Positions 24,455 to 38,058 of a DNA stretch of 64,000 nt are shown here, one piece after another. Location of the stretch: assembly GCA_025093555.1 (NCBI GenBank), contig JAIWNF010000032.1, positions 62,001-126,000 on the forward strand, read 5' to 3'. How positions within the stretch are numbered: position 1 is the first letter of the stretch; the number at the start of each line of letters is the position of its first letter. The translations under genes were made by a program, and so were the position numbers. A model generated the notes under the pieces. It was given only the letters and a program-made list of their open reading frames with translations, was not told where the DNA came from and ran no database searches. The DNA comes from Circinella umbellata. Taxonomy: Eukaryota > Mucoromycota > Mucoromycetes > Mucorales > Lichtheimiaceae.

Positions 24455-27107
24455 ATGGAGTCACTTGCTTATAGTTCAGTCAAGGGTGCTTTTAAAGTAG
24501 CTTCTTCTATTTTCTTTCGAGAGATAAGATCTACTGGTGCTTCTCAAGTACCAGAAAAAGATCCTGTCATTTTCATTGTTGGTCCACATGCAAACCAATT
24601 TGTTGATCCAGTACGTTTTTTTGAAAAGAAAAAAGTCATTATCATTTTATAAAGAAAAAACAAAACTAAACACTTTTTTTTTTTTGGAATCCTTATTTTA
24701 GGGCATGGTACTTATTTCTAATCCTCGACAATTTGCACCACTTATGGCTAAATCTTCTTTTAAAAAAAAAGTGATTGGTCAACTTGCAACATTATTAAAA
24801 GCTAGTAAGTTTCTATTTTGGAAGTAAATAAATAAAACATGTAAATTCTTATGTTCTTCCCTCCTTTTTATTTTTTACTTGAAAAAAAAGTTCCGGTGAT
24901 TCGACCTCAAGATCTTGCTTCAAAAGGCAAAGGAACGATTCGTTCTTCAGAGGATGGAACACGTTTAATAGGCACTGATACAAAGTTTAAAGAACAAGTA
25001 GCAACACGCGATGTGATTTCTATTAGCAAAACATTAAAAGCTCAAGTAGCAGAAGTTGTTTCAGATACCGAACTCGTGTTAAAAAATGCTTTAACGGAAC
25101 CTTTAGTATCAGATGAGTCGTATAAAATCATTCCTCATATTGATCAAAGTACCTTATATGATCAGGTGCATAAACGTCTTGCTGAATCTGGTTCAATTGT
25201 AATCTTTCCTGAAGGTGGTAGTCATGATAGATCAGAAATGCTTCCACTCAAAGGTAATAATTATCATTTAATAACGAGTATAAATTATAATAATCATGTG
25301 TTAATGTGATATATATTATTATATTATACATATATAGCTGGATTTGCTATTATGGCATTAGGTGCTATGGCTGAGCATCCTGATATTTCAGTAAAGGTAA
25401 ATATGATTTTTAACTGATGTAAATCTAATCATTGTTGATCATATGATTTACTTATTTCGCTGATATTATTTTTATAGATTGTTCCTGTGGGTAAGTTTAA
25501 AAAAAAAAGTTGTGTATGTGCGCATTGATAATAATAATTATTAATGGCTTTATTAATAAATAAAATTTATTTATAACAGGATTAAACTATTTTCATCCAC
25601 ATAAATTCAGATCCCGTGCTGTTATCTCTTATGGATCCCCTGTTACCGTTGAAAAAAAATGGGTTGAATTATATAAGCAAGGTGGCAGTGCAAAACGTGA
25701 AGCTATTGCAGCTCTTTTGGAAGCAGGCCATGAGGGTTTAAAAAGTGTCACTGTGAATGCACCAAGTTATGATACTCTTATGGTAAGAAATCCCGAGTGG
25801 TGTTGCACAAAAAACAACATATCATTTTAGATTGCTGTCAAAATATTATTGACATATGAAAATATAAAATCTTTTATCTATTAAAAAGAATAACTACTTA
25901 TACTTCTACTTCCTATTTATAGATTATTGCTGCAGCACGACGACTTTATCGACCAGCTTATGAACATAAATTACGATTAGATCAAGTAGTTGAATTAAAT
26001 CGTCGCTTTTTACTTGGTTATAAGCATTTTGAAAATGATCCACGATTAATTGAATTAGCACGTAAAGTTCAAGCTTATAATAATACATTAAAATATTTTG
26101 GATTACGTGATCATCAAGTTGAAAGAACAAAAACAGCTCCATTTGATGCTGTTACCTTGTTATTAACTCGAATTATTCGTCTTGTCAGTCTTGCATGTGT
26201 TGGATTTCCAGCGTAAGCCTTTACATATATATATATGTGTGTGCATATACTCAGAATAATTTTTGTTGTTAACCTATTCTTCTTTATATATATATATATA
26301 TACAGTCTGCTTTTAAATTCACCTATTATTTTACTTGTTTCCATCATTAGTCAAAAGAAACAAAAAGGTAATAATAGTATATATGATATCATTACTACAA
26401 GCAAACAAAAAAAAAACGATATTAACACGAGTATATATATTTAGAGGCACTTGCTGGATCCAATGTTAAAATTGCTGCACGTGATGTTCTTGCTACTTGG
26501 AAGGTATTAGTTGTAGCTGTCTTTGGCCCTATTTTATACGGATTTTATTCCACCATTCTATTTGGTTATTTATACATGTCACAATATCAGCAAGGACAAA
26601 TGTCTTTGAGTCGAGTTTTTGGTTGGTCTGCTGTCAGTTATATTGCTCAACCATTTTTACATTATGCTGGCATTCGACTTTTGGAAACAGGCGTTGATTT
26701 ATACAAGTATGTATACTAGTTGTATAGTAATTCACTATTCATATAGATTTATTATGTTAACTAGATGATATTATAGATCTTTGAGCCCATTACTTCTTGC
26801 TACATTTAATCCTGGATCAGCTGCTCATTTACGTATAATGAGAGAAAAGTTATCAGATGATATAACTACATTTGTTAATGAAAATGGACCTTCTGCTCTT
26901 GACGATTTTAACCCACATAGATTTGATAATCTGGAACAACGTGGTATGTTTGACGGATCATCTATTCATTGGCTTGGTAACGATCGATCTTTGTTCAATT
27001 TCAATAGTTCTTCCAGCAGTAGTATTGGTTTATCACCTTCTTCTTCGTCATCGACAAATTCTAGTACATCGGATAATGAGGGTATAGCGACAAAAAAGTC
27101 TACATAG
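24455..27107 (+). CDS. Glycerol-3-phosphate / DHAP acyltransferase (SCT1/GPT2 type)
   Basis: Ten exons (24455-24610, 24702-24804, 24891-25253, 25338-25396, 25478-25490, 25580-25782, 25923-26212, 26306-26367, 26445-26706, 26777-27107) give 613 residues. It catalyses the first acylation in glycerolipid synthesis at the ER or lipid droplets. Acyltransferase motifs: 'VGPHANQFVDP' (motif I form of the SCT1/GPT2 branch), 'IPVIRPQDL', and 'IVIFPEGGSHDRSEMLPLK' (FPEG motif). Hydrophobic membrane segments lie at about 383-415, 435-455 and 475-500. The C-terminus is a serine-rich tail, a region that is phosphorylated in the yeast enzymes. Exon 5 is a 13-bp microexon coding 'IVPV'. Shorter than yeast Sct1/Gpt2 (about 750) mainly in the tail. 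Confidence 0.92.
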
Positions 27108-27963
27108 GAAATGTATGCAATTAATAGTCATGCATAATAGTTGCATTTTCTTTTACTCCATTTTACATCGATTTCATATCCCTACACAATTAACAACAAC
27201 ACTTTTTTTTTCTAACACCAATGTTATTCTCATCAATGTCACACAAATATTTTTTAATTTGCACACAAAAAAAATCAGCAAATAAATCTCTCTTTTTTAT
27301 TCATTTTCTGAAAATCAGTATCCGAAGTTTTTATTATTAAAAAAATTACTAATTATGCAGTTGTAGTAATAATAAGACTAATGCATTGCCAAGGCGACCT
27401 TAATTATATTATTAAAAAATAACCATAGTGATATATAATGTATATATGTGATTTCAGGTACCACATGCACACATTAATTGTATAAACAAATAATTTATCT
27501 ATGTCAAAACCTGATAGTAAAGCAAAATAAAAATAGTTAGTATTATTTATATTAGTACATTTAAATAAAACACTATTTTTCACTTAAAATAAAAGAAAAG
27601 AAGGAAAAATATAACTTGACACTATGAAACGGATCGTTAGCATAATCATCTGAATTTTTTTTTTCTGAGTGATTATATCTTTGGCAACGGCACCCTTTCT
27701 CTTTCTCCTTTGCGCCTTTCCCCCCTTTTTTTTCCTTTTCTCTTTAAAACTCACTCTTTTTATTTTTTATATAACATTTTGTAACATTAAAGAATTATAA
27801 AGTGAATTTCAAAACTTAAGACCTGTTTATATTACTGTATTTATTATTATTATTTTTTCGTCTTTGAAGACTATTATTATATATTGTATAACGTTAACAA
27901 CGCAAAACTCGCTTCCCCACTTTTCTTTCTCATCTATTTAAAAAAACTAATTAAACACTCAAC
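27108..27963. other. Spacer between the acyltransferase and the kinesin
   Basis: 3' flank of one gene and promoter of the next; T/C-rich around 27700-27770. No gene seen. Confidence 0.5.
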
Positions 27964-30900
27964 ATGAGTGGAGGCAACATTAAAGTGGTTGTTCGATGTC
28001 GTCCCATGAATTCAAGAGGTATTCATTTAAAATATTTAAATTTATATTTTTTGTTCTTTTTTTTTTTTTCATTTAGTTTGACGATCGAGAAACATCCCTT
28101 TTTTTTTCTTAAAAAACAAATTTATCCAAAAATTAAAATGGATAAGTCTTTAAAGAAACTAAAACTAAAATATATATATATATATATATAATAATGTATA
28201 GAACAAGCACGAGGCGCCGCGAGCTTGATTGAAATGAAAGGGAATCAAACGATTATTCGTAAACCAGATGAAATGAAAACAGGAACTCAGGATGATGTTA
28301 AGGCATTTACATTTGATAAATCATACTGGTCAGCGGACAAAGAAGACCCATCTTATGCCGATCAAGAAAAAGTTTTTAATGATTTGGGTGCTGATTTATT
28401 AGATCATGCTTTTGATGGTTATAATTGTTGTATCTTTGCATGTAAGATTCTCTTTTTTTATAGATCATATTATATTTGACAGATGGAATGGCTTTAACAA
28501 AAATTATTATTCTTTATTTAGATGGTCAAACGGGTTCAGGAAAATCATATTCAATGGTAAATATTTAATAGATCAATAAGGAGGAAAATAAACAAAACAA
28601 AACTGATTTATGATTTATATAATATTAGATGGGATACGGTGAAGATAAGGGTATCACACCACGTACCTGTTCAGAATTATTTAATCGGATTGAAGCCGTT
28701 ACAGATGAACAAACAACATGCCGTGTTGAAGTTTCTTATATTGAAATTTATAATGAAAAAGTACGCGATTTGTTGAATCCTAAAAACAAAAATAATCTTA
28801 AAGTACGTGAACATCCAAGTCTTGGTCCTTATGTTGAAGACCTTTCTAAAATGGCCGTTAATTCATTTGAAGATATTAATCAATTGATGGATGAAGGAAA
28901 CAAGGTTTGTTTTTTTTATTTTAATTTCTATTTGTTAATGCATATATATATATATATAGATAGATAGATAGTTTTAATATGCATATAAACAAAAATATTA
29001 ATATGAATATTATTTATATCATAATAAAGGCACGAACAGTAGCAGCTACCAACATGAATGCAACATCATCTCGTTCTCATGGTGTTTTCACTTTAATTTT
29101 AACTCAAAAACGTAAAGATGAAGCTACCAAACTAGATACTGAAAAAGTGGCCCGTATCAGTCTTGTCGATTTGGCTGGTAGTGAACGTGCCAATAGTACT
29201 GGTGCTACAGGTGCTCGATTAAAAGAAGGTGCTAATATTAATCGTTCATTGACTACTTTGGGTAAAGTCATTGCTGGTTTAGCAGAACAATCAATGCAAG
29301 AAGCTCCAAAGAAAGGTCGTAAAGCTAAAGAAGTCTTTGTTCCTTATCGTGATTCAGTAAGTAAAAAAAGTTAATTTATTTTTATTTTGCATATTTATTT
29401 ATTTAATTGCTGTATACTATTTAGGTTTTGACATGGTTACTCAAAGATTCACTCGGTGGAAATTCAAAAACAGCCATGATCGCAGCTATTTCACCTGCAG
29501 ATTATGAAGAAACGTTAAGTACTTTACGTTATGCTGATCAAGCCAAGAAGATTAAGAATAAGGCTGTTGTTAATGAAGATCCTAATGCTAAAATGATTCG
29601 CGAACTTAAAGAAGAACTCGATTTACTTCGTAATCGTCTTACGGTTTATGCACCTGAAGTTGCTGCCGAATTGGCTGCGCAAAGTACATATAAAGGCAGT
29701 TCAGGACAAGGAAGTAAAAGTACAGATCGTAACAAATCCGGATCAGCAACAGGAGCAGGAACAACATCCGAATTACTCGATGCATCACAAGAAATTGAGG
29801 TCACTGATGGCACTGGTAGTGTACGAAAGATGACACAACAACAAATTGTAGAACAACTCAAATCATCTGAAAAACTACTGGAAAATCTTAACGAAACATG
29901 GGAAGATAAACTCAAAAAGACTGAGGAGATTCAAGTTGAACGAGAACGTGCTTTGGAAGAACTGGGTATTACTGTTTATAAAAGCAATGTAGGCGTTTAT
30001 ACACCTAAAAAGATGCCTCATTTGGTCAATTTAAGCGAAGATCCTTTAATGTCCGAGTGTCTTGTTTATCAATTAAAACCTGGTAAAACGCGTGTGGGTA
30101 AAGAAAATACTGATACACCAGCAGAAATTCGATTGTCCGGTAGCAATATTCAAGAAGAACATTGTGTGTTTGAAAATGAGAATGGTACAGTCACATTACA
30201 TCCTAACGAAGGATCATTAATCATGGTGAACGGAATGCGTATTGCCGAACCACGACGACTCAAGAGTAGCTTTCGAATTCTCCTTGGCGATTATCACTCT
30301 TTCCGATTCAATAATCCAGAAGAAGTACGACGCGAACGTGATCAACAAAAGTCAGGTATTCTTTGCAGTGCTGGTGAAAGTAGCAATACGAATGGTGGCG
30401 GCCCACCTACACCTGGTATTGTTGTCGATGACCCAGTCTGGCCCACGACTCCTTTCGGTAATGGTGATAATCAAACTTTGTATTCCGAACCTTTTGATAT
30501 CAATTATGCCAAGCTCGAAAGTGGTGGACGATATTATGAGAATGAAATCAAGGGGCTCAAGGACGATGAATTAGACAAGTTGTACGGGGATATTTCAAGA
30601 ATTCGTAATTCAAGAAGATCTAGACCGGTAAGCCGAGCAACTATGGGGGGTGATGACGATGATGGATCATCTAAAGATTCCGTTCGGAATTCTATGGCTA
30701 CGACGACGATTGTCGACCTAGAGAGTGTTTGCACAGATACGACCTTTGTCCATACCGAAGTAGAAGATAGAATGAAACTCGAACGGGATAAACTACAAAA
30801 GGTACTCGACGAACAAAAACAATTTTACGAAACTCGAATTAGTCGTATGTCAATGCAATTAAGCAATCAACCTGCTGACGCTCTACAACAAGGAGAATAT

Positions 30901-33900
30901 ACGGATCTCGAACGAGCCTATGTATCAAAAGCTCTCAAGAAATGGAAATCCCATCGACGCGTTGTCATGGCAGAAGATATATTGACGAACGCAGTCATAC
31001 TTAAAGAAGCTAATATTATGGCTAAACAGTTTGGTAAAGAGGCAGTATATCAATTTACGATAGTTGAAGAAGGCCAATTTGCAAATGCAACATCTTATTG
31101 GGAAAGTTCAACCAATACGACACAAATGTCCTTGGCGATGCATGATATTCATGAAGACGACGACGCAGCATTGACAGAATGTAACAAGCCATGTGTTGCT
31201 GTTCGTGTTATTGATCGTAAAAATAATACTCTTTATATATGGTCTTTGGACAAACTCAATGCTCGACTTAAAAAGATGCGTGATCTGGCCAACTTTATGG
31301 ATAAACCCATGTATCGTAAACATCTTAATTATGAAGATCCATTTTTTGAGAACCCGTCACGCAAGTTTAATTTGGTTGGTAGTGCAGGAACAAGTGCTCG
31401 TAATTTGATTGCTCAACAAGCTTATGAAAGTTGTGTAAGTATTATTTGTCGTACGACGGGCCAAGTCAAGGGTCAATTACGAGTTTTGATATCACCTATT
31501 GCTCGTATTTCACAAAGCAACAATCGTAATAATTTAACAGTAAATACCAACCCTATTACACCATCTTCACCAACAACGCCATCACCCGCAACAACAGAAT
31601 CATCATCAACACTTGTAGCTGGACAACAAATAGCATTTGAAATACGTTTGTTGGAGTTAAGTGGAATTAACGAAGAAGACTTCACAAAGGTTCATGTTCA
31701 ATTCCGCCTCTCATCTTTCGGCAGTATTCCAGTCCATTCGCAAGCAGACAAAATCTTTGCAACAGACCCAGTCAGTGGATTTGGTGAAAAATCAATCGAT
31801 TTGGATTATAGTCAAACATTATCAGTCACTGTGACTGACACCATGTTGGATATATTGATGAATGGTGTGGTTTCTTTTGAAGTATATGGTAAATTCCAAC
31901 CTCGTGCTTTGAAACAAATTGAACGATGGGATGACGAACGAGAAAATCCTCGACTAAAGCTTGGCCGACGATCTTTGGATTCAAGAATGCCAAACAATAA
32001 CAATAACAGCAACGGAGTTGCATATGGTCGATGCGCTGATCATTTGATGTTTGCTGCCGATGGTGGGTTGGAACGACGATCCGAAGAAGAATTATTAGCA
32101 ACTGAACGTCATGATGTTGTTGCACGTATCCAAGTATGCGAATTGATGTCCAATGGAAAGTATGTACCTGTACAAGTATCAACTCAAAATGAACTAGATC
32201 GTGGTGTATTTACACTTCGACAAGGTTTACAACGACGTATTAAAGTGGCCTTGTATCATACATCTGGACGACAACTTGTATGGACATCGATATGCAATGC
32301 GTCGATCGGACGGCCTCGTTACTTGGATAGCAAAGGCCGTATTTTAGATCCACCTAATGATGGCGGACAAGTACCCCTCAAGATGGGACACCAATCCATT
32401 GTTTACAACAATGATGGAACGAGCGAATTGGCTGCTTATACAGCATGGGACAGTTCACAACATGAATGCCCGTTCTTGAATTGTATTACGTCGTCAAATT
32501 GTCGAGTAATACTTGAATTAAAGTGGCAAGTAGAAGCCGAAAAGTGTGAAAAACCCATGGAATTTAGTACGGATATTGCGGTCCAGATTCAGGGACGAGA
32601 TAAAAGCAGTACATCATCTGCATTACGTAAATTTTTGGGACAATCAAACAAACGGGTTCTTTCAAACTTTAATGCCACCTTTTTAGTTCATCTCAAGCCG
32701 CCCATGACACGCAGGGTTAGCCAATTGTGGCGTCTTAATACAGCATCTAAATATGTACGAGGCGAAGAATTATTGATGGATTTTTGGCGACCACGCGGTG
32801 TTGCCCTTGTTAATGATTTCAATGAAATTGGTCGTAAAATTGAACGTTTGGAACAAGTAGCAGCAACATCACAAGCATTAACATTGAAAGCAGCACAATC
32901 TCAAACAAGTAATACATCTTCCACAAACATGGTTATGGTAGATGATGGAAATCAACAACAAAAACAATCATCAGAACATACAGAAAAATTGTTACGTAAA
33001 ATAATTGATCTATGGACTAAGAAATCGGATGTTGCAGAGGTAAAGAGATTACATTTTTCTTAAATTTATAATAACGTCACGAATTTAAGGTTTTTATTGA
33101 TTTTTATTTGTGTTTTCTGTTTTTGGACTGAACATCAAATGTACCTTTTTTTTGTGTATGTGTGTGCGGATTATTTATATCTTTGTCCATCAGATGACGA
33201 TTAGTCAAGATCCCCCAACTTCTAAAGATCCGAATCAAACTTCTCGCTTACAACAATTATCGCAACAACCATCCGATGCCAAATTATTAGCTGAAGTTAA
33301 ACTTATTAGCAAAACGTAAGGGGAAAAAAATCAAAATTGGACAAGTGAAGATCTGCTTTTGTTGGCTGGATGCGTTTTTGGTACTTAAATTATTATTATT
33401 ATTATATATTTGCATATTTATAGTGGTAATGTATCCAAAAAGGGATATCTTACATACCAAGAAAATGCCCTTGATAACAAATGGGTTAAACGATGGTTTG
33501 TCATCCGAAGGTAAATAATAATAAACAGTTGTTTTCAACAAAGAGAGAAGTGCTAAAAAATGATGTTAATAATGTTTGTTTATTATAATATTGTATTGAC
33601 ACATGTGAATTGTATAGACCTTATATCTATGTTTATACCAACCGGTCCGAAACCGATGAACAGGGAGTGATCAATGTATCTTCCGTTCGAGTAGATTATA
33701 ATCGTGAATTGGAAAGGATGATTGATGTAAGTTGTTATTATAATAATAATAAATAAATATCGGACGATATATAATCCGACAATGCGGAGGACAATGGTTA
33801 ACCCCTTTCCCACCCTAATCCCTTATCAATTTTTAGCGTAATCATGTATTCTCTCTTTACACCAACAATAATGCATATACACTTCAAGCTAGTTCAAAGA

Positions 33901-34016
33901 CTGAAATGGCCGATTGGATCACCAAAATTGATCAATTATTTCCCTTAGAAAAGCTCAACAGCAATTCCAATAATACAAGTTTTACAGCTGATACCACCAT
34001 CTTAACCAACTGTTAA
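27964..34016 (+). CDS. Kinesin-3 motor (KIF1/Unc-104 type)
   Basis: Ten exons (27964-28018, 28202-28441, 28522-28556, 28629-28904, 29030-29356, 29425-33039, 33194-33315, 33424-33510, 33618-33726, 33837-34016) give 1681 residues. It is a plus-end microtubule motor that moves early endosomes and vesicles in hyphae. The motor head is about residues 1-350: P-loop 'GQTGSGKS' at 100-107, switch I 'NATSSRSH', switch II 'DLAGSE', and a lysine-rich loop 12 'KKGRKAK' typical of kinesin-3. An FHA domain follows at about 520-615 ('[10 protein letters not shown]', '[11 protein letters not shown]'), then coiled coil and the KIF1-type central region, and a C-terminal PH domain at about 1558-1665 ('[20 protein letters not shown]') for lipid cargo binding. 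Exon 6 alone is 3.6 kb. Confidence 0.96.
28170..28191. repeat. (TA)n microsatellite in kinesin intron 1
   Basis: About eleven TA units near the acceptor of the first intron of the kinesin gene. Confidence 0.8.
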
Positions 34017-35433
34017 AAGTTGCTTTCTTTATTACATACTGTCACTCTTTACTTTTTTTTTGTTTTATTATCATTATTATCATTATTACCAAAATTTTCT
34101 CCTTCTCCCTCTCTCTCTCTCTCCCTCTCTCATTACTATGGCATTTTACATTCAACATAACATAACAAACACTCTCTCACACTATAAATTTCATAAACTA
34201 ATTACTATAGCAACGCTACACACACACGTCTTTATTATATTACACTCTCCACATGCAACATTTCTCTTTTCTAACTATGTATGTAAACTTCGTTACGCTT
34301 ATTTTTTTTTCTGTACCATGTTATTTTTTCTCTCTCTATTCCTCTCTGACGTTTTATGATTGTATATAACCTTGTTTTTATTTTCTCTTCACACTCTCTT
34401 CACACACACACAGTTTTTTTCCATTATATGTATGCTCTCTATTTCTTATTCTTATTTAGATACACGCGCACTCCCTTCTTCTTTTGTTGTTCTAAAAACA
34501 AATATAATTTTGTTGTACTACGCTTTTTTTCTTTGTTATACATACAACTAATTTTACAACAATTCTTTTTTTCAAGAATGAATGGTCTTCTTTTACAAAA
34601 AGAAAACGATCTTTTTTTTTGCTTTTTCCTCCGCTGTTCATTACACAAAGACATGATGAATCCGGGGTCCAACTAATAGAATCTGACATATTTTTATCTC
34701 AAATTGCAATCAAGTTTTTTTTTTAGAAAAAAGATGAACTGATGTGTATTTCTTTGAATAAGTTTATAAGCAGTAATATTTAAAAAGTGGTAATCTACAT
34801 TATATTTTTCACATGTTGCTTAAAAACTACCATTTCGCATCAATACGAGGTGGGAGCAGCACATGGATATTTGTTGGCGTTTTTTAATAATGATGTTTAG
34901 GTGGGAAGAAAAGGTCAGGTGGTTTTTTTGTTATGATTTATTTTTCGGGGGAGAACGAGTTCAGGTTTTTTTTTTGTGAAGCAAGTGTGAGTAAAAAGAA
35001 AGAACGGATGAACGATAATACGTTAAAGCGGGGAAATTTTGTGGGGGATCAAGCATTATATTTATTTATTTTTATTATTTTAGTTAATATGTTGTGTTCT
35101 TGTGTATCTTTTTTTTTTTGCGTTATTTGGGGGGAAGGGGAGGGGGACTTGTGAGATGGTGATGCTTTATTATGATGAATGGAGAGAGGGGGGGGGGGTT
35201 CCTCTCTTAATAGGTTCATATTATACTCTCACACACTCATAGCTTAGATTATAAGACCAATAATCTGTTTTCCCGTGTATCTTTGTCGGCAGTTATAAAA
35301 GCTTTTGTGGTAATAAATATTGAATCCTGCCTTTTTGCATTTCTTTTTTCTTTTTTTTTCCTTTTTTTCCCATCAGCAACTACTTTTTTTTTCCTTCCTC
35401 TCCTCACTCTTACTTTCACACAACTTACAAAAA
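34017..35433. other. Spacer between the kinesin and the fumarate reductase
   Basis: The first half is strongly pyrimidine-rich with (TC)n and (AC)n runs; the second half has G-rich patches and a T/C tract at about 35340-35430 just before the fumarate reductase ATG. Open frames here are low-complexity and not credible genes. Confidence 0.5.
35188..35198. repeat. G11 homopolymer
   Basis: Eleven G in a row, in the promoter-side spacer of the fumarate reductase gene; length is likely to vary or be misread. Confidence 0.8.
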
Positions 35434-37568
35434 ATGTCTTTGAAAAATCAAATTATTGTCGTCGGTGGTGGTCTTTCAGGTCTTGCTGCTGCACATACTG
35501 TCTATGAACAAGGTGGCAACGTCTTGTTACTTGATAAGAATCCTTTCTTTGGGTACGTATACTTATATTTAAAAGAAAAATCATGCCATTACTTCGTATT
35601 TTTTAAATGCAGCGGCGATTTCTCTCTCTATTTTATCCGAATTTCTCACCTCGCCTGTGTTACACATACTAAATAATTCTGTTTTTTTTTATTTGATACT
35701 TGTAATAATAACAATAATAATAATAATAATAGTGGTAACTCTACAAAGGCTACATCTGGTATTAACGGTGCTTTGACTCGTACTCAAATTGAAAACAATA
35801 TCAAGGATTCTGTTGAACAATTTTATCAAGACACATTAAAGTCTGCACGTGATTTGGCCCGTCCTGACTTGATCAAAGTTTTGACTGGTCGTTCTTCATC
35901 TGCTGTCGAATGGTTGCAAGACAAATTTGAATTGGATTTGAGCTTGGTATCACGTTTGGGTGGTCATTCTTTCCCTCGTACTCATCGTGGTAAGGAACAA
36001 TTCCCTGGTATGACCATTACTTATGCCTTGATGGAAGGTCTTGAAGATTTATCCGTAAAGGAACCTGAACGTGTCAAAATTATCAAGCGTGCATGTGTTG
36101 AAGACCTTATCAAGAATGGTGACGAAATTGTTGGTGTTAAATATGTTCTTGTTGGCAAGGATGCTGATGGTAAGACATATGAAGCTTATGGTCCTACTGT
36201 TTTAGCTACTGGTGGTTACGCTGCTGATTTCGGACCCAACTCTCTCTTGAAGAAGCATCGTCCCGAATTATTTGACTTGTCAACTACCAACGGTGATCAT
36301 TGTACTGGTGATGGTATTAAGATGGCCAGTGCTGTTGGTGCCAATACTATTGATTTAGAAAAAGTTCAAGTTCATCCTACTGGTCTTGTTGACCCCAAGG
36401 AACCTGAAGCTAAGGTTAAATTTTTGGCTGCTGAAGCTTTACGTGGTTGTGGTGGTTTGCTCTTGGATGCCGAGGGTAGCCGTTTCTGTGATGAATTAGG
36501 TCATCGTGATTATGTCACTGGCATGATGTGGAAGAACAAATTTCCTATTCGATTAGTTCTTAATACTGCTGCTTCCAAGGAAATTGAATGGCATTGTCGT
36601 CATTATGCCGGTCGTGGTTTGATGAAGAAGTTTGATAGTGGTGCTGCTTTGGCCAAGGAAATGGGTATTTCTCCTGAAAAGCTTAAGGAAACTTTTGATA
36701 CTTATAATGCTATTGCTGACGGTAAAGTAAAGGATCCTTGGGGCAAGCGTTTCTTCCATAACGTTCCTATCAAAATGGAAGACTACTTCTATGTTGCTCA
36801 TATGCAACCTGTTCTTCACTACACCATGGTAAGGACAGGAATTTCAATTTATTTATTTTTAAACACGCTTCTTTTTTTTTCCTGGTTACTAATTATGTAT
36901 ATTACTACTATTCTTAGGGTGGTGTCGAAATTACACCTGATGCTGAAATCAAGGGTGGTGATGTTGCTGTTCCAGGTTTGTTTGCTGCTGGTGAAATGTG
37001 TGGTGGTGTCCACGGTGCCAACCGTCTTGGTGGTTCTTCACTTTTGGGTTGTGTTGTCTTTGGTCGTGTCGCTGGTCAAACTGCTTCCAAATATTTGTTC
37101 AACAAACTTGTCAACACAGGTTCTGGTAACGTTGCTCAACAACGTCTCGGTGCCATTGCCAGTCATTTGGGTACCGTTGGTGTAAGCTTATCTGTCAACC
37201 CAACTGATCCTAACCGTATCAACCTTGAAATTGCTTGGCCAGGTGCTGGTGCTGCTCCAGCTGCTATTGCTGGCGCACCTGCTGCTGAACCCAAGAAAGA
37301 AGAAGCCAAAAAGGCTGATGAACCAAAGAAGATGGGTGAATATACTACAGAGGAAGTAGCAAAGCATAACAAGGCAGAAGATTGTTGGGTTATTGTAAAT
37401 GGTCAAGTATTGGATGTAACTGATTTCTTGAGTGAACATCCTGGTGGTAAGAAAGCCATTATGATTTACGCTGGTCGTGATGCTACTGAAGAATTCAATA
37501 TGCTTCACAAGAAGGATGTTGTTGAAAAGTATGCTCCTTATGCTATCATTGGTACTCACAAGAAGTAA
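35434..37568 (+). CDS. Soluble FAD-dependent fumarate reductase with C-terminal cytochrome b5 domain
   Basis: Three exons (35434-35552, 35733-36828, 36918-37568) give 621 residues. The flavoprotein part (about 1-500) matches the Osm1/Frd1 family, which reduces fumarate to succinate and reoxidises FADH2/NADH under low oxygen: dinucleotide-binding '[12 protein letters not shown]' near the N-terminus, '[13 protein letters not shown]', 'VHPTG', and the C-terminal FAD region '[20 protein letters not shown]'. An A/P/K-rich linker ('[19 protein letters not shown]') leads to a cytochrome b5 domain at about 545-621 with the haem motif 'HPGG' and a second His in 'NMLHKK'. No N-terminal signal or targeting peptide is obvious, so a cytosolic location is likely. 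The b5 domain probably brings electrons to the flavin (inference). Confidence 0.93.
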
Positions 37569-38058
37569 AGTTTTTTCTTTATATATACTTTTTTTTACCT
37601 ATGTACACAACTTGATTATATATATACAAAACACTATATACACTTCTCTTTTTTTTCTATACGTATCACCCAAACCTTTCTTTCTTATTTTACGAATGAA
37701 TTTTTCTTTATTCTAAAAAAAAAACACGCACATGCTTACGGCAACATGAACCTTTTTTTTCTATCCCCTTTTCTTTTTTTTTCTTTTGTTAAAAAAATTA
37801 CATTTTTACACGCACGACACTTCTCAAACTCTCTCTCTCACATACACAAACAAATATACATATATAAATATATACGTAGTAAAAGAAAATCTTTCTATTG
37901 TTTCATAAAGTGCTTGATTTTCCTCTTTATATTATTAAAAAAAATTGACTTTGGGGCGAAATACCATTTATTATATTATATTTATATACAACATCTAAGC
38001 AGAAAGGGAGCGGAATGAAAGAAATACAATGGGGTGGAATGGACAAAAATAATCAATT
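37569..38058. other. Convergent spacer between fumarate reductase and GT31 genes
   Basis: 3' flanks of both genes, with T/C- and A-runs. No gene seen. Confidence 0.5.

Noticed and set aside
34060..34676. Several open frames of 60-106 codons downstream of the kinesin
   Set aside because: They are F/L/S-rich translations of T/C microsatellite DNA, overlap on both strands and have no family signature.
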